Source of the DNA: Nitrosospira briensis
GTDB lineage: Bacteria > Pseudomonadota > Gammaproteobacteria > Burkholderiales > Nitrosomonadaceae
NCBI RefSeq assembly: GCF_900115125.1
Contig: NZ_FOVJ01000001.1
Coordinates: 405,852-469,851 of the forward strand
Direction: 5' to 3'
Length of the DNA stretch: 64,000 nt
Part shown: piece after piece, positions 34,503-47,706 of the stretch
Layout of the letters: the number at the start of each line of letters is the position of its first letter
How positions within the stretch are numbered: position 1 is the stretch's first letter
Position numbers and translations under genes: made by a program
The notes under the pieces: generated by a model
Seen by the model: only the letters and a program-made list of their open reading frames with translations
Told to the model about the DNA's origin: nothing
Database searches by the model: none

Positions 34503-35465
34503 TCATGCGCGTATCATTTGACGTTCCAGCGCGAGCCGGTCCCAATCCGACAAAGTAGCAGCTGCTTCGTAAGTGGTCTGAAGGAATGAGAGCAGCGTTT
34601 GTGGCGGGTTTGCAGCGGCGCGCACTGATTCGTAGGGCAGGATGAATTCACCCAGCTTGTCGTGAAAGTACGCGGCCTCCGGCTGAACGGGGTAGTTGCT
34701 GAAACCGGGGGGGCTGGGATAAGCATAAGCGTAAAAAGCGGCTTCGCCCAAACCGGTCCCAGGCCAGAAACCTGCACTCGATACCTCGTGTGAATAAGCT
34801 TCTTGCGTTATCCTGTCGGCAATGTTAGGAAAGCCGCCGGGATGCTTCGGCGCGGTTCGTCCGGAAAACCGGGTCACAGCCAGATCAAACGCGCCCCAGA
34901 AGAAATGCACCGGACTCACCTTGCCTATGAAGCGGGCGCGGAAATCCTTTAAGACACCATCAACAAGCACCAGTGCATGCCAGAAACGAGAAGCGGCATC
35001 TGCGTCATAGCTCGCATGCTGGTTATCTTTCTCAAACGGGATTGCCACTTCCACCTCGACCGGGCGGGCAAAAATTTTGACTGTGATACCCAACTCGGCA
35101 AGCGCCAGCATGGTCTTGCGGTAGAAATCGGCTACCCGCATGGGCTCCAGAGCCAATGAGCGGCTAGTGCCTGCCGACGTAGTGATGTGCAGGGCGTGGG
35201 TTAGGAAATCGAAGTCGATAGCGAAGCTGAACGGTCCGTAAGGGATAGGCGAGGTGGTCAGGCCGCGGGTCGTGACGTAAAGTGTGGATCCCCAACCGTG
35301 GTTGACGTCTGGTGAGAGCATCAGCCGGATTTTTCCGACGACCTGTGTCCACATGTGTAGCGTAGTACAGGTGTCCTGCCAATTTTCAAGCGGAGGCAGT
35401 TCCGGCCAATCGTTTTCGACAGCAATCGGCTGCGTTGTCGTGGTTTTTCCTTTCTGGCTAAGCAT
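34503..35465 (-). CDS. DUF5996 family protein
   Basis: 320 residues. WPELPPLENWQDTCTTLHMWTQVVGKIRL near the start, YGPFSFAIDFDFLTHAL, VSPVHFFWGAFDLAVTRFSGR and GFWPGTGLGEAAFYAYAYP are recurrent in the DUF5996 family, cytosolic proteins of unknown role found widely in bacteria. It starts MLSQKGKT at 35465 and has no signal peptide. A start at internal codons is possible since the first 15 residues are not conserved in pattern. It is in line with the VOC gene downstream but 137 bp apart. Confidence 0.8.
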   Translation of the reverse strand: MLSQKGKTTTTQPIAVENDWPELPPLENWQDTCTTLHMWTQVVGKIRLMLSPDVNHGWGSTLYVTTRGLTTSPIPYGPFSFAIDFDFLTHALHITTSAGTSRSLALEPMRVADFYRKTMLALAELGITVKIFARPVEVEVAIPFEKDNQHASYDADAASRFWHALVLVDGVLKDFRARFIGKVSPVHFFWGAFDLAVTRFSGRTAPKHPGGFPNIADRITQEAYSHEVSSAGFWPGTGLGEAAFYAYAYPSPPGFSNYPVQPEAAYFHDKLGEFILPYESVRAAANPPQTLLSFLQTTYEAAATLSDWDRLALERQMIRA

Positions 35466-35617
35466 TGCTTCCTACTCCACTTGCATTGTACTGATACTGT
35501 CTTGATCTTTGCATGGACGGACTCCGGGTCAGGTATTAATATCATCCAGCTGTATGGCCGGAAGGGCAGGCGACCCTCACCATCAGATCTTCGTTATAAC
35601 GCGTTAACAGGACAAAG

Positions 35618-35914
35618 CTAATTCAGATCAGGGCAAGGGCCGCATGTACCGGCTTCGTGATCGTAGCATCCGCACTCTCCGGTTTCCTCATTGCACACCA
35701 CTATAAGTACGAACGGACCATCCGTATCGGTGGCGCCCGAAGACGAGATTCTGAAATTTGACCACTGAACCGGCGTGCCATGGAGACGATTCATTATCGT
35801 ACTCATCTCCTGCACTTTGCCGGTAATCTCTTCAAATAAGCGGGCCATGCGATCACGATCATCACCCTTGAGGGGCTTGAGAGACTTCAACTTTTTTCGC
35901 ACAGATTTAGGCAT
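35618..35914 (-). CDS. Small protein with Cys-rich C-terminus, unknown function
   Basis: 98 residues; the start at 35914 is supported by GGGAGG 9 nt upstream. The N-terminus is basic and helical (MPKSVRKKLKSLKPLKGDDRDRM), then FEEITGKVQEMSTIMNRL. A beta-like segment WSNFRISSSGATDTDGPFVLIVVCN leads to the tail ETGECGCYDHEAGTCGPCPD, with five Cys in the last ~25 residues, spaced like a metal-binding knuckle or a disulfide-rich peptide. There is no signal peptide. I recognise no family and see no maturation enzyme next to it. Confidence 0.65.
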   Translation of the reverse strand: MPKSVRKKLKSLKPLKGDDRDRMARLFEEITGKVQEMSTIMNRLHGTPVQWSNFRISSSGATDTDGPFVLIVVCNEETGECGCYDHEAGTCGPCPDLN

Positions 35915-36692
<778 letters not shown>

Positions 36693-36699
36693 GGCGCTG

Positions 36700-37182
36700 A
36701 TGGGAATTGTGATTAGTATTCCATCTCAACAGCTTGAAGTTTATAGTGATAATGGAAATATTACTAGACGGTACAACATTTCTTCAGCTGGAAAGGGAGT
36801 GGGGCAGCAGTACGGCAGTTTTTGCACCCCGCTGGGAAAGCACGTCATTCGCGCTAAAATCGGTGCCGGCCAGCCAGTCAATACGGTTTTCGTAAGACGC
36901 CGGCCAACCGGCGAAATCTATACCCCCGAACTGGGCGCAAGCTATCCGGGGCGCGACTGGATTTTAACGCGCATCTTGTGGCTCTCCGGTTGCGAGCCCG
37001 GCTTCAATCGCTTGGGACAGGTGGATACCATGCGCCGCTACATCTACATACACGGCAGCCCTGATAGCGTGGAGATGGGTAAACCCGGTTCCATAGGTTG
37101 TATCCGGATGCACAACAGTGATTTACTGGAATTGTTCGACTTGGTGGATGCGGGCGCAGGGGTCGAAATCAACAATACTTAG
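36700..37182 (+). CDS. L,D-transpeptidase (YkuD domain)
   Basis: 160 residues from the ATG at 36700, with AGGAG about 13 nt upstream. YkuD catalytic motif: IHGSPDSVEMGKPGSIGCIRMHNSDLLEL, with the His and the nucleophilic Cys in SIGCIRM. The upstream beta-domain has SIPSQQLEVYS and TPLGKHVIRAKIGAGQP. There is no signal peptide or membrane segment, which is unusual for an enzyme acting on periplasmic peptidoglycan; this short form resembles the ErfK/YbiS/YcfS/YnhG catalytic core alone. Start choice does not create a signal. It is likely cotranscribed with tadA. Confidence 0.9.
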   Translation: MGIVISIPSQQLEVYSDNGNITRRYNISSAGKGVGQQYGSFCTPLGKHVIRAKIGAGQPVNTVFVRRRPTGEIYTPELGASYPGRDWILTRILWLSGCEPGFNRLGQVDTMRRYIYIHGSPDSVEMGKPGSIGCIRMHNSDLLELFDLVDAGAGVEINNT

Positions 37183-37432
37183 TAGTGCATGCTTTTCGTG
37201 CGATATCGGCAGGGTGAGGAAATAAGTAACCGAAATCCGCCATTTTATTATTTTCAACCATCATTTCCCCCCTAAGCTTCCGTTAATCAATACCCTCGTC
37301 TTGATATGCTCCCTGTAATATTGAGCGAGTATAAAAGGACGAATTAGCCACGATTGAGTCAGGTTTCCCGGTTAAACATCCGCCTCATTCATCCGGTCAA
37401 TTTGTTCAGGCAGGCCTTTTCCGGTATCATAA

Positions 37433-39148
<1,716 letters not shown>

Positions 39149-39344
39149 AAAGCCTTGTTGAAACTGGTCCGCTCAACTCCTACTCCCAGTTGAAGATTCC
39201 TTCATGATCAAAACCAGAAGAAAGCATTAACCCTGAGTACGGGGCGAAATTCAAGCAAACTCGCCGGCGATGGCTTTCTTTTATCTTCAGATCGTCTTTC
39301 CGTAAAGCCCGAATCTCAGCAAAGCAGTTTTTAATAACTTATAA

Positions 39345-40652
<1,308 letters not shown>

Positions 40653-40773
40653 ACCTGTCTGGTTCAACATCTTGAGCCGCGCTGGCATTTCAATATATCG
40701 GCGGTTTCATTTTTATCAGGAAAGGAAAGAGGGCAACGATCGCGTACTCGCAAATTAGTCTTGAGATGTTCAC

Positions 40774-41109
40774 GTGAAAGTATTGAGCCTTATACTCGCT
40801 GCCCTGATTATCCTGCTGCAATATCCACTATGGCTGGGCAAGGGCAGTTGGCTTAAAGTCTGGGAAGTCGACCAGCAGGTCGTGGCACAATACGAAACCA
40901 ACCAGAAACTGAAAACCCGCAATGCTGCCCTGGACGCGGAAGTACGCGACCTCAAACAGGGCTACGAAGCGATTGAAGAGCGGGCCCGTAGCGAACTCGG
41001 CATGATCAGGGAGGACGAGATCTTCTTTCACATAACGGAAGATAGCGCGGAAGATAGCGAAAAAAACTTCTCAAAGGAACCGACTGAGGGCGAAGGGTCC
41101 GTGAAGTAA
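40774..41109 (+). CDS. ftsB: Cell division protein FtsB
   Basis: 111 residues from a GTG at 40774. A short cytosolic N-terminus, one membrane helix (about 3-20, [19 protein letters not shown]) and a periplasmic coiled coil (about 28-70, with [36 protein letters not shown]) that ends in the conserved GMI-EDE(I/T)FF motif. FtsB pairs with FtsL and FtsQ at the divisome. Location after eno is conserved. The tail is acidic and longer than in E. coli. Confidence 0.94.
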   Translation: MKVLSLILAALIILLQYPLWLGKGSWLKVWEVDQQVVAQYETNQKLKTRNAALDAEVRDLKQGYEAIEERARSELGMIREDEIFFHITEDSAEDSEKNFSKEPTEGEGSVK

Positions 41110-41187
41110 GAAAATGACGAATTCTCAACCAGCGTGATATGGTTCACTCCCTGCCGAAGTTGAGAGGTCACTGACAAACTTGTGGTG

Positions 41188-41832
41188 CTATTCCAACAAT
41201 TTGTGCTCGGTTACGTAGCGGATTAACTGAGCATTGTTCTGCATTTTCATTTTTTCAAGAAGGCGAGCGCGGTAAGTGCTAACGGTTTTTGCACTTAAAG
41301 CCAATTTTTGCGCAATTTGGGTTAAAGATAATCCGGCGGTGATAAGTTTGAGGACAGTGAATTCCCGATCGGAAAGTATGGAATGCGGCATTTTAGATGT
41401 TGGACCAAGGTCGAACAGCAATTTTTCCGCCAGTGCTGCATCTATGTATTTTTTCCCATTGGCCAAGCGCCGGATTACGGAAATCAGCAGATCCGTTGGA
41501 CTGTTCTTGGTAAGGTAGGCGGACGCGCCTGCGCGTATTGCTCTGATAGCGTACTCATCCTCATGATACGTGCTCAGCATCAGCACCTGATGCTTCTTAT
41601 CGTCGATCATTATCCGTTTCAGTACCTCCAGCCCGCTCATGCCTGGCATGCTGACATCCAGCAATGCCACATCCCACCCACCCAGGTGAATTTTTTCCAA
41701 TGCGTCAAACCCGTCTGACGCTTCGCCAACCACTACAATGTCAGTTGTTTCGCCAAGAATCCGTTTGAGCCCGTCCCGGAATAACCTATGGTCATCCGCT
41801 AAAAAAACTCTTATTGTTTGGTCGTATGCCAT
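41188..41832 (-). CDS. NarL/FixJ-type response regulator
   Basis: 214 residues from the ATG at 41832; a longer start at 41877 adds 15 residues (MGFELPRLFSGYIGK) not seen in relatives. Receiver domain (about 5-125) with acidic pair DD, phospho-Asp59 in LLDVSMPGMSG, Ser/Thr in MLSTYHEDE and Lys in TKNSP. LuxR-type HTH (about 147-210): LSDREFTVLKLITAGLSLTQIA and LSAKTVSTYRARLLEKM. It is the partner of the histidine kinase 117 bp upstream on the same strand. Targets are unknown. Confidence 0.93.
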   Translation of the reverse strand: MAYDQTIRVFLADDHRLFRDGLKRILGETTDIVVVGEASDGFDALEKIHLGGWDVALLDVSMPGMSGLEVLKRIMIDDKKHQVLMLSTYHEDEYAIRAIRAGASAYLTKNSPTDLLISVIRRLANGKKYIDAALAEKLLFDLGPTSKMPHSILSDREFTVLKLITAGLSLTQIAQKLALSAKTVSTYRARLLEKMKMQNNAQLIRYVTEHKLLE

Positions 41833-41949
41833 TTTTCCAATATACCCGGAGAAAAGCCGGGGTAGCTCAAACCCCATTCGTCCCCGGAATATGCCAGGTT
41901 ATAAAAAACAGGCCTGCTGATTTGATCAGTTCGTGCCACCAGCACTTGT

Positions 41950-43938
41950 TCATTTGTGAGCGGAAAGTCCGTTCTCCTTATTTTGCTTCATCGGTATACA
42001 CATGCTAACCACGGTTCCTTGCTGCGGCACACTGCTGATATCGATACTGCCGCCCAGTACAGCGGCGCGCTCTCGCATTCCAAGCAGGCCAAATGACTTT
42101 TTCTTAGGGGCGCTCGCGGGATCGAACCCCTTGCCGTTGTCACGTACCTCAACCATAAAGTCATCCGCATTCTGCCAAAGGGTGATTTTGACACAACTTG
42201 CTTCGGCATGCCGTGTCACATTGGTCAGAGATTCCTGGACGATTCTAAATATGGTCACCGTTTGATTTTCATCCAGGTCGATTGGCGCTTCCATCAGCTG
42301 CAATGTGCAGTTCAGGCCGCTATGTTTGCTGAATTCGTTGGTCAGTTTTCTGATTGCCGATATGATTCCGAACTCCAGTGAAGCCGGACGCAGATGTTCT
42401 GCCACATTACGCACGCTCTGGCCTGCCTGATCCACCAATTCCAGCATGTTATGCCTGATGATTTCCAGTTTTTCGCTTCTATTAACCTGTCCGCTCTTCA
42501 GCAACGAAATTTCCAGGTGCAATGCCGCCAGAAGCTGGCCCAGTTCATCGTGAATCTCGCGGGCGATATATTTGCGATCTTCTTCCCGCATGCGCTCTAC
42601 ATGGGCTGCAAATTCCCGTGTTGCTGCATCGCGCACCCTAAGCTCCTGCTCGGTAAGAATCATTGCCTCTGCGTGCTTGCGCTCAAGCCACTTCCCCAGA
42701 TCGTCCCCGACAACGTCGATCAAGTTCTGCTCCTCTGGCAGTAAGAAGGGCCGATCCTCACTGTAAAATATGGCAATAGAGCCGCAAGCCTCGCCGTATA
42801 CCAGAATTTGCTTTCGTAATACGCGTATATGATCTTTATCATATTGGCCGGAAACAAACTGCTTGCCGTCGAGTTCAATCTTGATTGTGGTAATGTTCGG
42901 AAACTGCATTGCCGCGATGAGTTGCACAAAAATGGTTTTGCAAACTTCCTCAAGCGAACCTGACTCCATGCCGCGGCGAATCCCGTAAAAACAGCGAATT
43001 TCCTTTAATCGCTCCCGCAACGATCCCTCGACCTGCTTGAGTTTGGTAATTTCATGTTCAATGGCTTCTGCCATGGTATTGAAGTCAGCGCCGACCTTGG
43101 CGATTTCATTATGCGTAGAGATGTCGCAGCGGGTGGAATAGCTGCCGCGCGCGATGCTGCTCGCCTGGCGCCTGAGATGATCGAGTGGACGCAGGACATT
43201 GCGCCGCACAAGGAAAGCGGCGCATACCACGATGAGTAGCCCGATGCAAAGCAATGCCAGTATCAACAGCATTTGCTGCTGAAATTTACCCTGCAAGGTG
43301 CTGAGCGTGGTTTGCGTGCGAATATCCAGCATCTGCGTGAATTCGCTGATCGGGAGCATGATTCTGGTTTTCTCAGCTATATAACGCTGACCGAACAACA
43401 GATCAATAGCGAAATCGCGATCAGGCGCGCCGGCTACGGTGAAGTTGCCATACCCGTCGTCGTATAACCCCCTTACAGCAGCGAAAGCCTGTTTTTCCAG
43501 ATTGACCAAATTGTCGGAAATGTTTTGCGATTGTCGCAGGAGATCGAGCTCCCTCTCGCTAAAACCCTCGCGACGCATCAGTTCCATCAGGGAGATAGGA
43601 TTATCGGACTCTGCCTGGACGGGAAACCAGTTTACCTCCCAATAGTTATTCAAGTACTTTGCGGGGCGCGGCAGTGTTCCGTTACGAATGCCGAGGATCT
43701 CAAAAAAAAATTGCTCGTAGTTCGAGTTGCCAGTTATCACGTAGCCTCGGGCCATTTTGGTGAGGTTTTCGGAACTCCGGAACAGCTCATTTGCAAGCTG
43801 CAGGGAGTGGTGTTTTTGGCGCTCGGCGTTTATGACATCGTCAAGAGTGCCCAGTGCCTGGGAAGAGAGTGCTATCAGCAAGCCGAGTCCCAGTAAAATA
43901 ATGACAAGAAAAAAATTCGTGAAAACGTTGATTCTCAT
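41950..43938 (-). CDS. NarX/UhpB-type sensor histidine kinase
   Basis: 662 residues. Membrane segments about 8-30 and 221-244 flank a periplasmic sensor. HAMP (about 245-298), a GAF-like domain (about 315-425) and HisKA_3 with EEDRKYIAREIHDELGQ (phospho-acceptor His463) follow. The C-terminal HATPase_c has VEVRDNGKGFD and FGLLGMRERA. The periplasmic part shares many residues with the hybrid kinase at 7632-9710 (for example LVNLEKQAFAAVRGLYDDGY versus LVNLERQAFAAVEGLHDDGK). It should phosphorylate the adjacent NarL-type regulator. The ligand is unknown. Confidence 0.93.
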   Translation of the reverse strand: MRINVFTNFFLVIILLGLGLLIALSSQALGTLDDVINAERQKHHSLQLANELFRSSENLTKMARGYVITGNSNYEQFFFEILGIRNGTLPRPAKYLNNYWEVNWFPVQAESDNPISLMELMRREGFSERELDLLRQSQNISDNLVNLEKQAFAAVRGLYDDGYGNFTVAGAPDRDFAIDLLFGQRYIAEKTRIMLPISEFTQMLDIRTQTTLSTLQGKFQQQMLLILALLCIGLLIVVCAAFLVRRNVLRPLDHLRRQASSIARGSYSTRCDISTHNEIAKVGADFNTMAEAIEHEITKLKQVEGSLRERLKEIRCFYGIRRGMESGSLEEVCKTIFVQLIAAMQFPNITTIKIELDGKQFVSGQYDKDHIRVLRKQILVYGEACGSIAIFYSEDRPFLLPEEQNLIDVVGDDLGKWLERKHAEAMILTEQELRVRDAATREFAAHVERMREEDRKYIAREIHDELGQLLAALHLEISLLKSGQVNRSEKLEIIRHNMLELVDQAGQSVRNVAEHLRPASLEFGIISAIRKLTNEFSKHSGLNCTLQLMEAPIDLDENQTVTIFRIVQESLTNVTRHAEASCVKITLWQNADDFMVEVRDNGKGFDPASAPKKKSFGLLGMRERAAVLGGSIDISSVPQQGTVVSMCIPMKQNKENGLSAHK

Positions 43939-44367
43939 GTTCTTCCGTTTCGCCTTGTAAAATCATGTCTTGCCACCCATAGCAAACACCGGAAAAATCA
44001 TACCGCAGCAGAGCTTTCTGAGATATTACCGCCTGCGCTCCTTTTAAATAAACCGATGACCTGTTCTTGCGAATCACTTTTTTTTGGCCGCCCCTTCTTT
44101 CTGGAATGGACTCTTGCAACGGATGATAGGGAAGGTTACTAGAGGTAACGCTGAAACAAAATGTAGGAACAAAGGAATATCCTGTCAGGAATCCCCTGCA
44201 TCTTTGCTATTCCGTTAATGATAGCATTTTGAGGATTGGAAAGAATTAGCTGTCTGTTCACGAGAATCAAGTGGGTGTTGACACGTGACGGACGCCCGCG
44301 ATGGCTTGGAGAAAAATTAGACATACTCGGGGATATCTTGTTCAGTACTGTCATGAAGGGGATATAA
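43939..44367. other. Intergenic region, 429 bp
   Basis: Divergent spacer between the sensor kinase and the porin. A TTGACA occurs at 44278-44283, but no fitting -10 lies 16-18 bp downstream. The GAAGGGGATATAA before 44368 is the porin's ribosome site. Nothing else was recognised. Confidence 0.4.
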
Positions 44368-45681
44368 ATGGTTGGCTACGAATTAATGACGGCTGGGAAC
44401 GCTTTCCAGGAAAATGACCGGGGTAAGCGAAGAGGAAGCTTTTTTGCCCGGTTAGCGACGCTGCTAGCGCTAACGGCAGGCTTTATATCCTTATCACCCC
44501 AAGCCCGCGCCGTGGACCATACGCCTTTGAGTAAACCAAAATGGGCGATTGACGATACCCGATGGATGACACTTGGCATGGGGTTCCGCGGCACTGGCTT
44601 ATGGGTGGAAAACCGTGCGACCGGCAGCTTCAGGAATGATTTCAGCATTGACAACGCCCGTGTTTATTTCAATGGGCAGGTCCATGAATATGTGAAGTTC
44701 GAGATCAACACGGAATGCTTTTTCTGTAATAACACCCAGTCCAGTGACAATCCCAGGATGTCCTACAATATTCTTGATGCGATAGGAAAACTGGAGGTTA
44801 ACCGGTATTTCAATATATGGGGCGGGCGCATGCTGGTGCCTACGGAGCGGGGCGAACTGAGCGGACCCTTTTTCCAGGCTACTCATGATGCCTTCAAAAC
44901 ACCTTTTTTCTCGCAGGATTTCAGCACCAAGTTTGGCAGCGGAGGCGCGGGCCGCTATGGCCGTGATGACGGTGGAACGTTTTGGGGCAGCGTCGAACCC
45001 GGATTCATCAAAGGTACGCTCGGCTATGCTGTCGGGGTATACAGAGGGCTCCAGTCATCCAGCACCGTTGGGCCAAACCAGGGTGATAGCGTGCTCTGGG
45101 CCGGACGATTCACCTACAATTTTTTGAACCCCGAAAAAAACCCGGGCTATTACACCAGCAGCACCTATTTCGGTAAAGCGGGAGACATTCTTGCGCTGGC
45201 GTTCGGCGCATCGTATCAGAAAGATGGCGCGGGTTCATTTGCCAATCGCAGTGATTTTCTTGGTCTTGTGGGCGATATCCTGTTTGAAAAAGTGCTGCCG
45301 AAAAATACGGGCGTGTTCACCCTCAACGGCGAGTACAAGCAATTCTATGCCAACTATTCCCCTCTCGCTTTTGCCGATCCAAGCTGCTTTTGCATATTCG
45401 ATGGAAAATCATGGACGGTCACCGGGCTTTACCTGATACCCGTCAAGATAGGGATTGGGCAGTTCCAGCCTTACGGCAGGTTTACCAGTATTCAGCCTGA
45501 TCACAGCAGTAATCGCGAGGAGATCGAGGGTGGCGTGAATTACATCATCGATGGCTTCAATGCGCGTATTTCGGCGTATTACCAGCATGGCGATCTCTTT
45601 ACCAAGGGCTTGAACTATGCACCTGATGTGACAGGAGACAAGGTGGATATTTTTAAATTGTCCTTCCAGTTGCAAATGTAA
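44368..45681 (+). CDS. Outer-membrane porin
   Basis: 437 residues. A signal peptide with a long N-region (about 1-48, ending PQARAVD) is followed by a beta-barrel pattern of alternating residues with many aromatic girdles: FSIDNARVYFNGQVHEYVKFEIN, YFNIWGGRMLVPTERGEL, FTLNGEYKQFYANYSPLA and, at the end, DKVDIFKLSFQLQM. FxIDNARxYF and RMLVPxERxxL are typical of phosphate-selective-porin-like (OprO/OprP superfamily) barrels. The last residue is Met rather than Phe. It lies 303 bp upstream of ureD on the same strand, so a role in urea or ion entry is plausible but unproven. Confidence 0.85.
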   Translation: MVGYELMTAGNAFQENDRGKRRGSFFARLATLLALTAGFISLSPQARAVDHTPLSKPKWAIDDTRWMTLGMGFRGTGLWVENRATGSFRNDFSIDNARVYFNGQVHEYVKFEINTECFFCNNTQSSDNPRMSYNILDAIGKLEVNRYFNIWGGRMLVPTERGELSGPFFQATHDAFKTPFFSQDFSTKFGSGGAGRYGRDDGGTFWGSVEPGFIKGTLGYAVGVYRGLQSSSTVGPNQGDSVLWAGRFTYNFLNPEKNPGYYTSSTYFGKAGDILALAFGASYQKDGAGSFANRSDFLGLVGDILFEKVLPKNTGVFTLNGEYKQFYANYSPLAFADPSCFCIFDGKSWTVTGLYLIPVKIGIGQFQPYGRFTSIQPDHSSNREEIEGGVNYIIDGFNARISAYYQHGDLFTKGLNYAPDVTGDKVDIFKLSFQLQM

Positions 45682-45984
45682 TACCTGAGCTGCGAACGGT
45701 AGTCTCGGAAACAAGAATCGGGCGAGAACTGCTCAGTCCGGCATAGGGGCGAGAAAAGGCGAATGGACTGCAAGGCGGGAAATCATTCTGCTCCGTTGCC
45801 ATCTGAGGTTCAGTGTAGGACAAAGTTATAAATCCTTATATCGTTCAGGGGGTTAAAGAGCATGAACATCATTATGTTTCGGTTTACATCATGCAAGATT
45901 GTGTGTAACGTGCTCAGAAAGGGATGTGATGGAGACCGATTTCAGGAAACCTGATTCAGCTAAATCATAAATACAACAACAAAA
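45682..45984. other. Spacer porin-ureD, 303 bp
   Basis: It should hold the urease promoter if ureD starts the operon. No NikR-like or other operator was recognised and ureD has no obvious Shine-Dalgarno sequence. Confidence 0.4.
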
Positions 45985-46926
45985 ATGTATCCGACTACTA
46001 ATGCGGAAAACCTTTTAACGGGAAAGGAGCCTGCTGCTCCGGTCCATCGTTTGTACCCCGCGAAATCTTTATCGAATCCGGTACCCGCTGTGCCGCATGC
46101 GCCCTTGCAAGCCCGCTTGACGCTGGGTTTTACGAAAGACGCCGGTGCTACCCGGCTGACCGAGAGAAACCACCTTGGCCCGTTGCTGGTGCAAAAACCT
46201 CTCTATCCGGAAGGCCGTGAAGTGTGCCAGGTCGTGATCGTGCACCCGCCTGGCGGAGTTGTCGGCGGGGATAAGCTGGAGGTCACCGCCAAGGTTGGCC
46301 CGGCAGCAAGCGCGCAAATCACTACCCCCGGCGCAGCCAAGTGGTACAAAGCCAACGGCCGTGTTTCGTACCAGAATATAAAACTTGACGTGGGCCCCGG
46401 AGGAACACTTGAGTGGGTGCCGCAGGAAACCATTTTTTTCGACAATGCACAAGTCATGCTGGACCACAGCGTTGCGCTGGAAAAGGATGCGAGCTATATC
46501 GGCTGCGAAATTCTGTGCTTTGGTCGCACCGCGTCCGGCGAGTCGTTCACGGGAGGGCAGATCAGGCAGCGCAGCAGCATCCGTCGCGATGGTAAATTAA
46601 TCTGGTTCGAGCAGTCCCGGTTGGAAGGCGGCAGCACAGCCATGAAAAGCCCTTTGGTACTCTCCGGCAGCACCGTGTGCGCAACCCTGATTGCAGTAGG
46701 CAAAGCAGTTCCTGCCGCGCTGCTACGTGAAATGAGTGAGGGCGCGGATGCCATAGGGGATAGCCCAGGCAATTTCGGCGTTACGCAATTTAAATCCATT
46801 ATCGTCATGCGCTACCTGGGGCATTCGAGCGAAATTGCTCGCCGCATAATGTTGCACGCCTGGGGCTTGCTTCGTCCAGTCATGTTGAACCGGCAGGCCA
46901 TGGTGCCCAGGTTGTGGAACACATAA
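45985..46926 (+). CDS. ureD: Urease accessory protein UreD (UreH)
   Basis: 313 residues. The N-terminal ~30 residues are variable; the core has LTLGFTKDAGATRLTERNHLGPLLVQKPLYPEG, VIVHPPGGVVGGDKLEV, ITTPGAAKWYK and VPQETIFFDNAQV, all standard UreD. It is the platform on which UreF and UreG assemble on apo-urease. The C-terminal part has RYLGHSSEIARRI. First gene of ureDABCEFG; the next start is 102 bp away. Confidence 0.96.
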   Translation: MYPTTNAENLLTGKEPAAPVHRLYPAKSLSNPVPAVPHAPLQARLTLGFTKDAGATRLTERNHLGPLLVQKPLYPEGREVCQVVIVHPPGGVVGGDKLEVTAKVGPAASAQITTPGAAKWYKANGRVSYQNIKLDVGPGGTLEWVPQETIFFDNAQVMLDHSVALEKDASYIGCEILCFGRTASGESFTGGQIRQRSSIRRDGKLIWFEQSRLEGGSTAMKSPLVLSGSTVCATLIAVGKAVPAALLREMSEGADAIGDSPGNFGVTQFKSIIVMRYLGHSSEIARRIMLHAWGLLRPVMLNRQAMVPRLWNT

Positions 46927-47028
46927 GGCCGCTGGTGAACAGGCTATTTTTTCGCCATTTTAAAAATGTGCTACGTATTAGCGCTGTGGAGAATAGAAGC
47001 AGCCGTTAATTTACCGAGGAGATGTCAA

Positions 47029-47331
47029 ATGGATCTTACGCCGAGAGAGAAAGACAAGTTACAAATATTTACCGCAGGGTTATTGGCGGAACGACGGAAA
47101 GCGCGCGGCTTGCGGCTCAATTATCCGGAGGCGGTCGCATTGATCACCTGCGCAATAATGGAAGGGGCGCGCGATGGCAATACAGTTGCTGAGCTTATGT
47201 CGGAGGGCAGAAAGATACTTACGCGCGCCGACGTGATGGAGGGCGTTCCCGAAATGATTCCTGATATCCAGGTCGAGGCGACGTTTCCGGATGGCACCAA
47301 GCTGGTGACTGTCCACAACCCCATTCCTTGA
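47029..47331 (+). CDS. ureA: Urease gamma subunit
   Basis: 100 residues from the ATG at 47029, which follows GAGGAG; an in-frame upstream start at 46966 lacks a ribosome site. [23 protein letters not shown] is the invariant start and [34 protein letters not shown] the invariant end. It is a structural subunit of the (UreABC)3 enzyme; 18 bp from ureB. Confidence 0.98.
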   Translation: MDLTPREKDKLQIFTAGLLAERRKARGLRLNYPEAVALITCAIMEGARDGNTVAELMSEGRKILTRADVMEGVPEMIPDIQVEATFPDGTKLVTVHNPIP

Positions 47332-47349
47332 AAACCCCGGAGATTAGCC

Positions 47350-47673
47350 ATGGCAAGAATACCATTAGTTCCAGGTGAAATATTTGTGCAGCCTGGCGAG
47401 ATTGAACTGAACGTCGGCAGAAAAACCAAGACGCTGAAAGTTTCGAACGGTGGCGACAGACCAATACAGATTGGTTCGCACTTTCACTTTTATGAAGTCA
47501 ATTCGGCAATGAATTTCGACCGTGAGGCGGCTTACGGCATGCGCCTGAATATCATGGCGGGCACAGCGGTACGTTTTGAACCTGGTCAGGAACGCACTAT
47601 TGAACTGGTTGAACTCGCCGGAGACCGGACGGTGTATGGGTTCAACCAGAAAGTGATGGGCAAGCTGAAATAA
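47350..47673 (+). CDS. ureB: Urease beta subunit
   Basis: 107 residues, normal for a separate beta subunit. IPGEIF-type start ([16 protein letters not shown]), [41 protein letters not shown] and the [12 protein letters not shown] end. It pairs with UreA and UreC; 33 bp before ureC. Confidence 0.98.
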   Translation: MARIPLVPGEIFVQPGEIELNVGRKTKTLKVSNGGDRPIQIGSHFHFYEVNSAMNFDREAAYGMRLNIMAGTAVRFEPGQERTIELVELAGDRTVYGFNQKVMGKLK

Positions 47674-47706
47674 CAGTGCCGCGAATAATCTACAGAGGAG
47701 CAGAAA

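Noticed and set aside
44278-44310. TTGACA considered as a sigma-70 -35 element for the porin
   Set aside because: No acceptable -10 hexamer at 16-18 bp, so the promoter was not listed.
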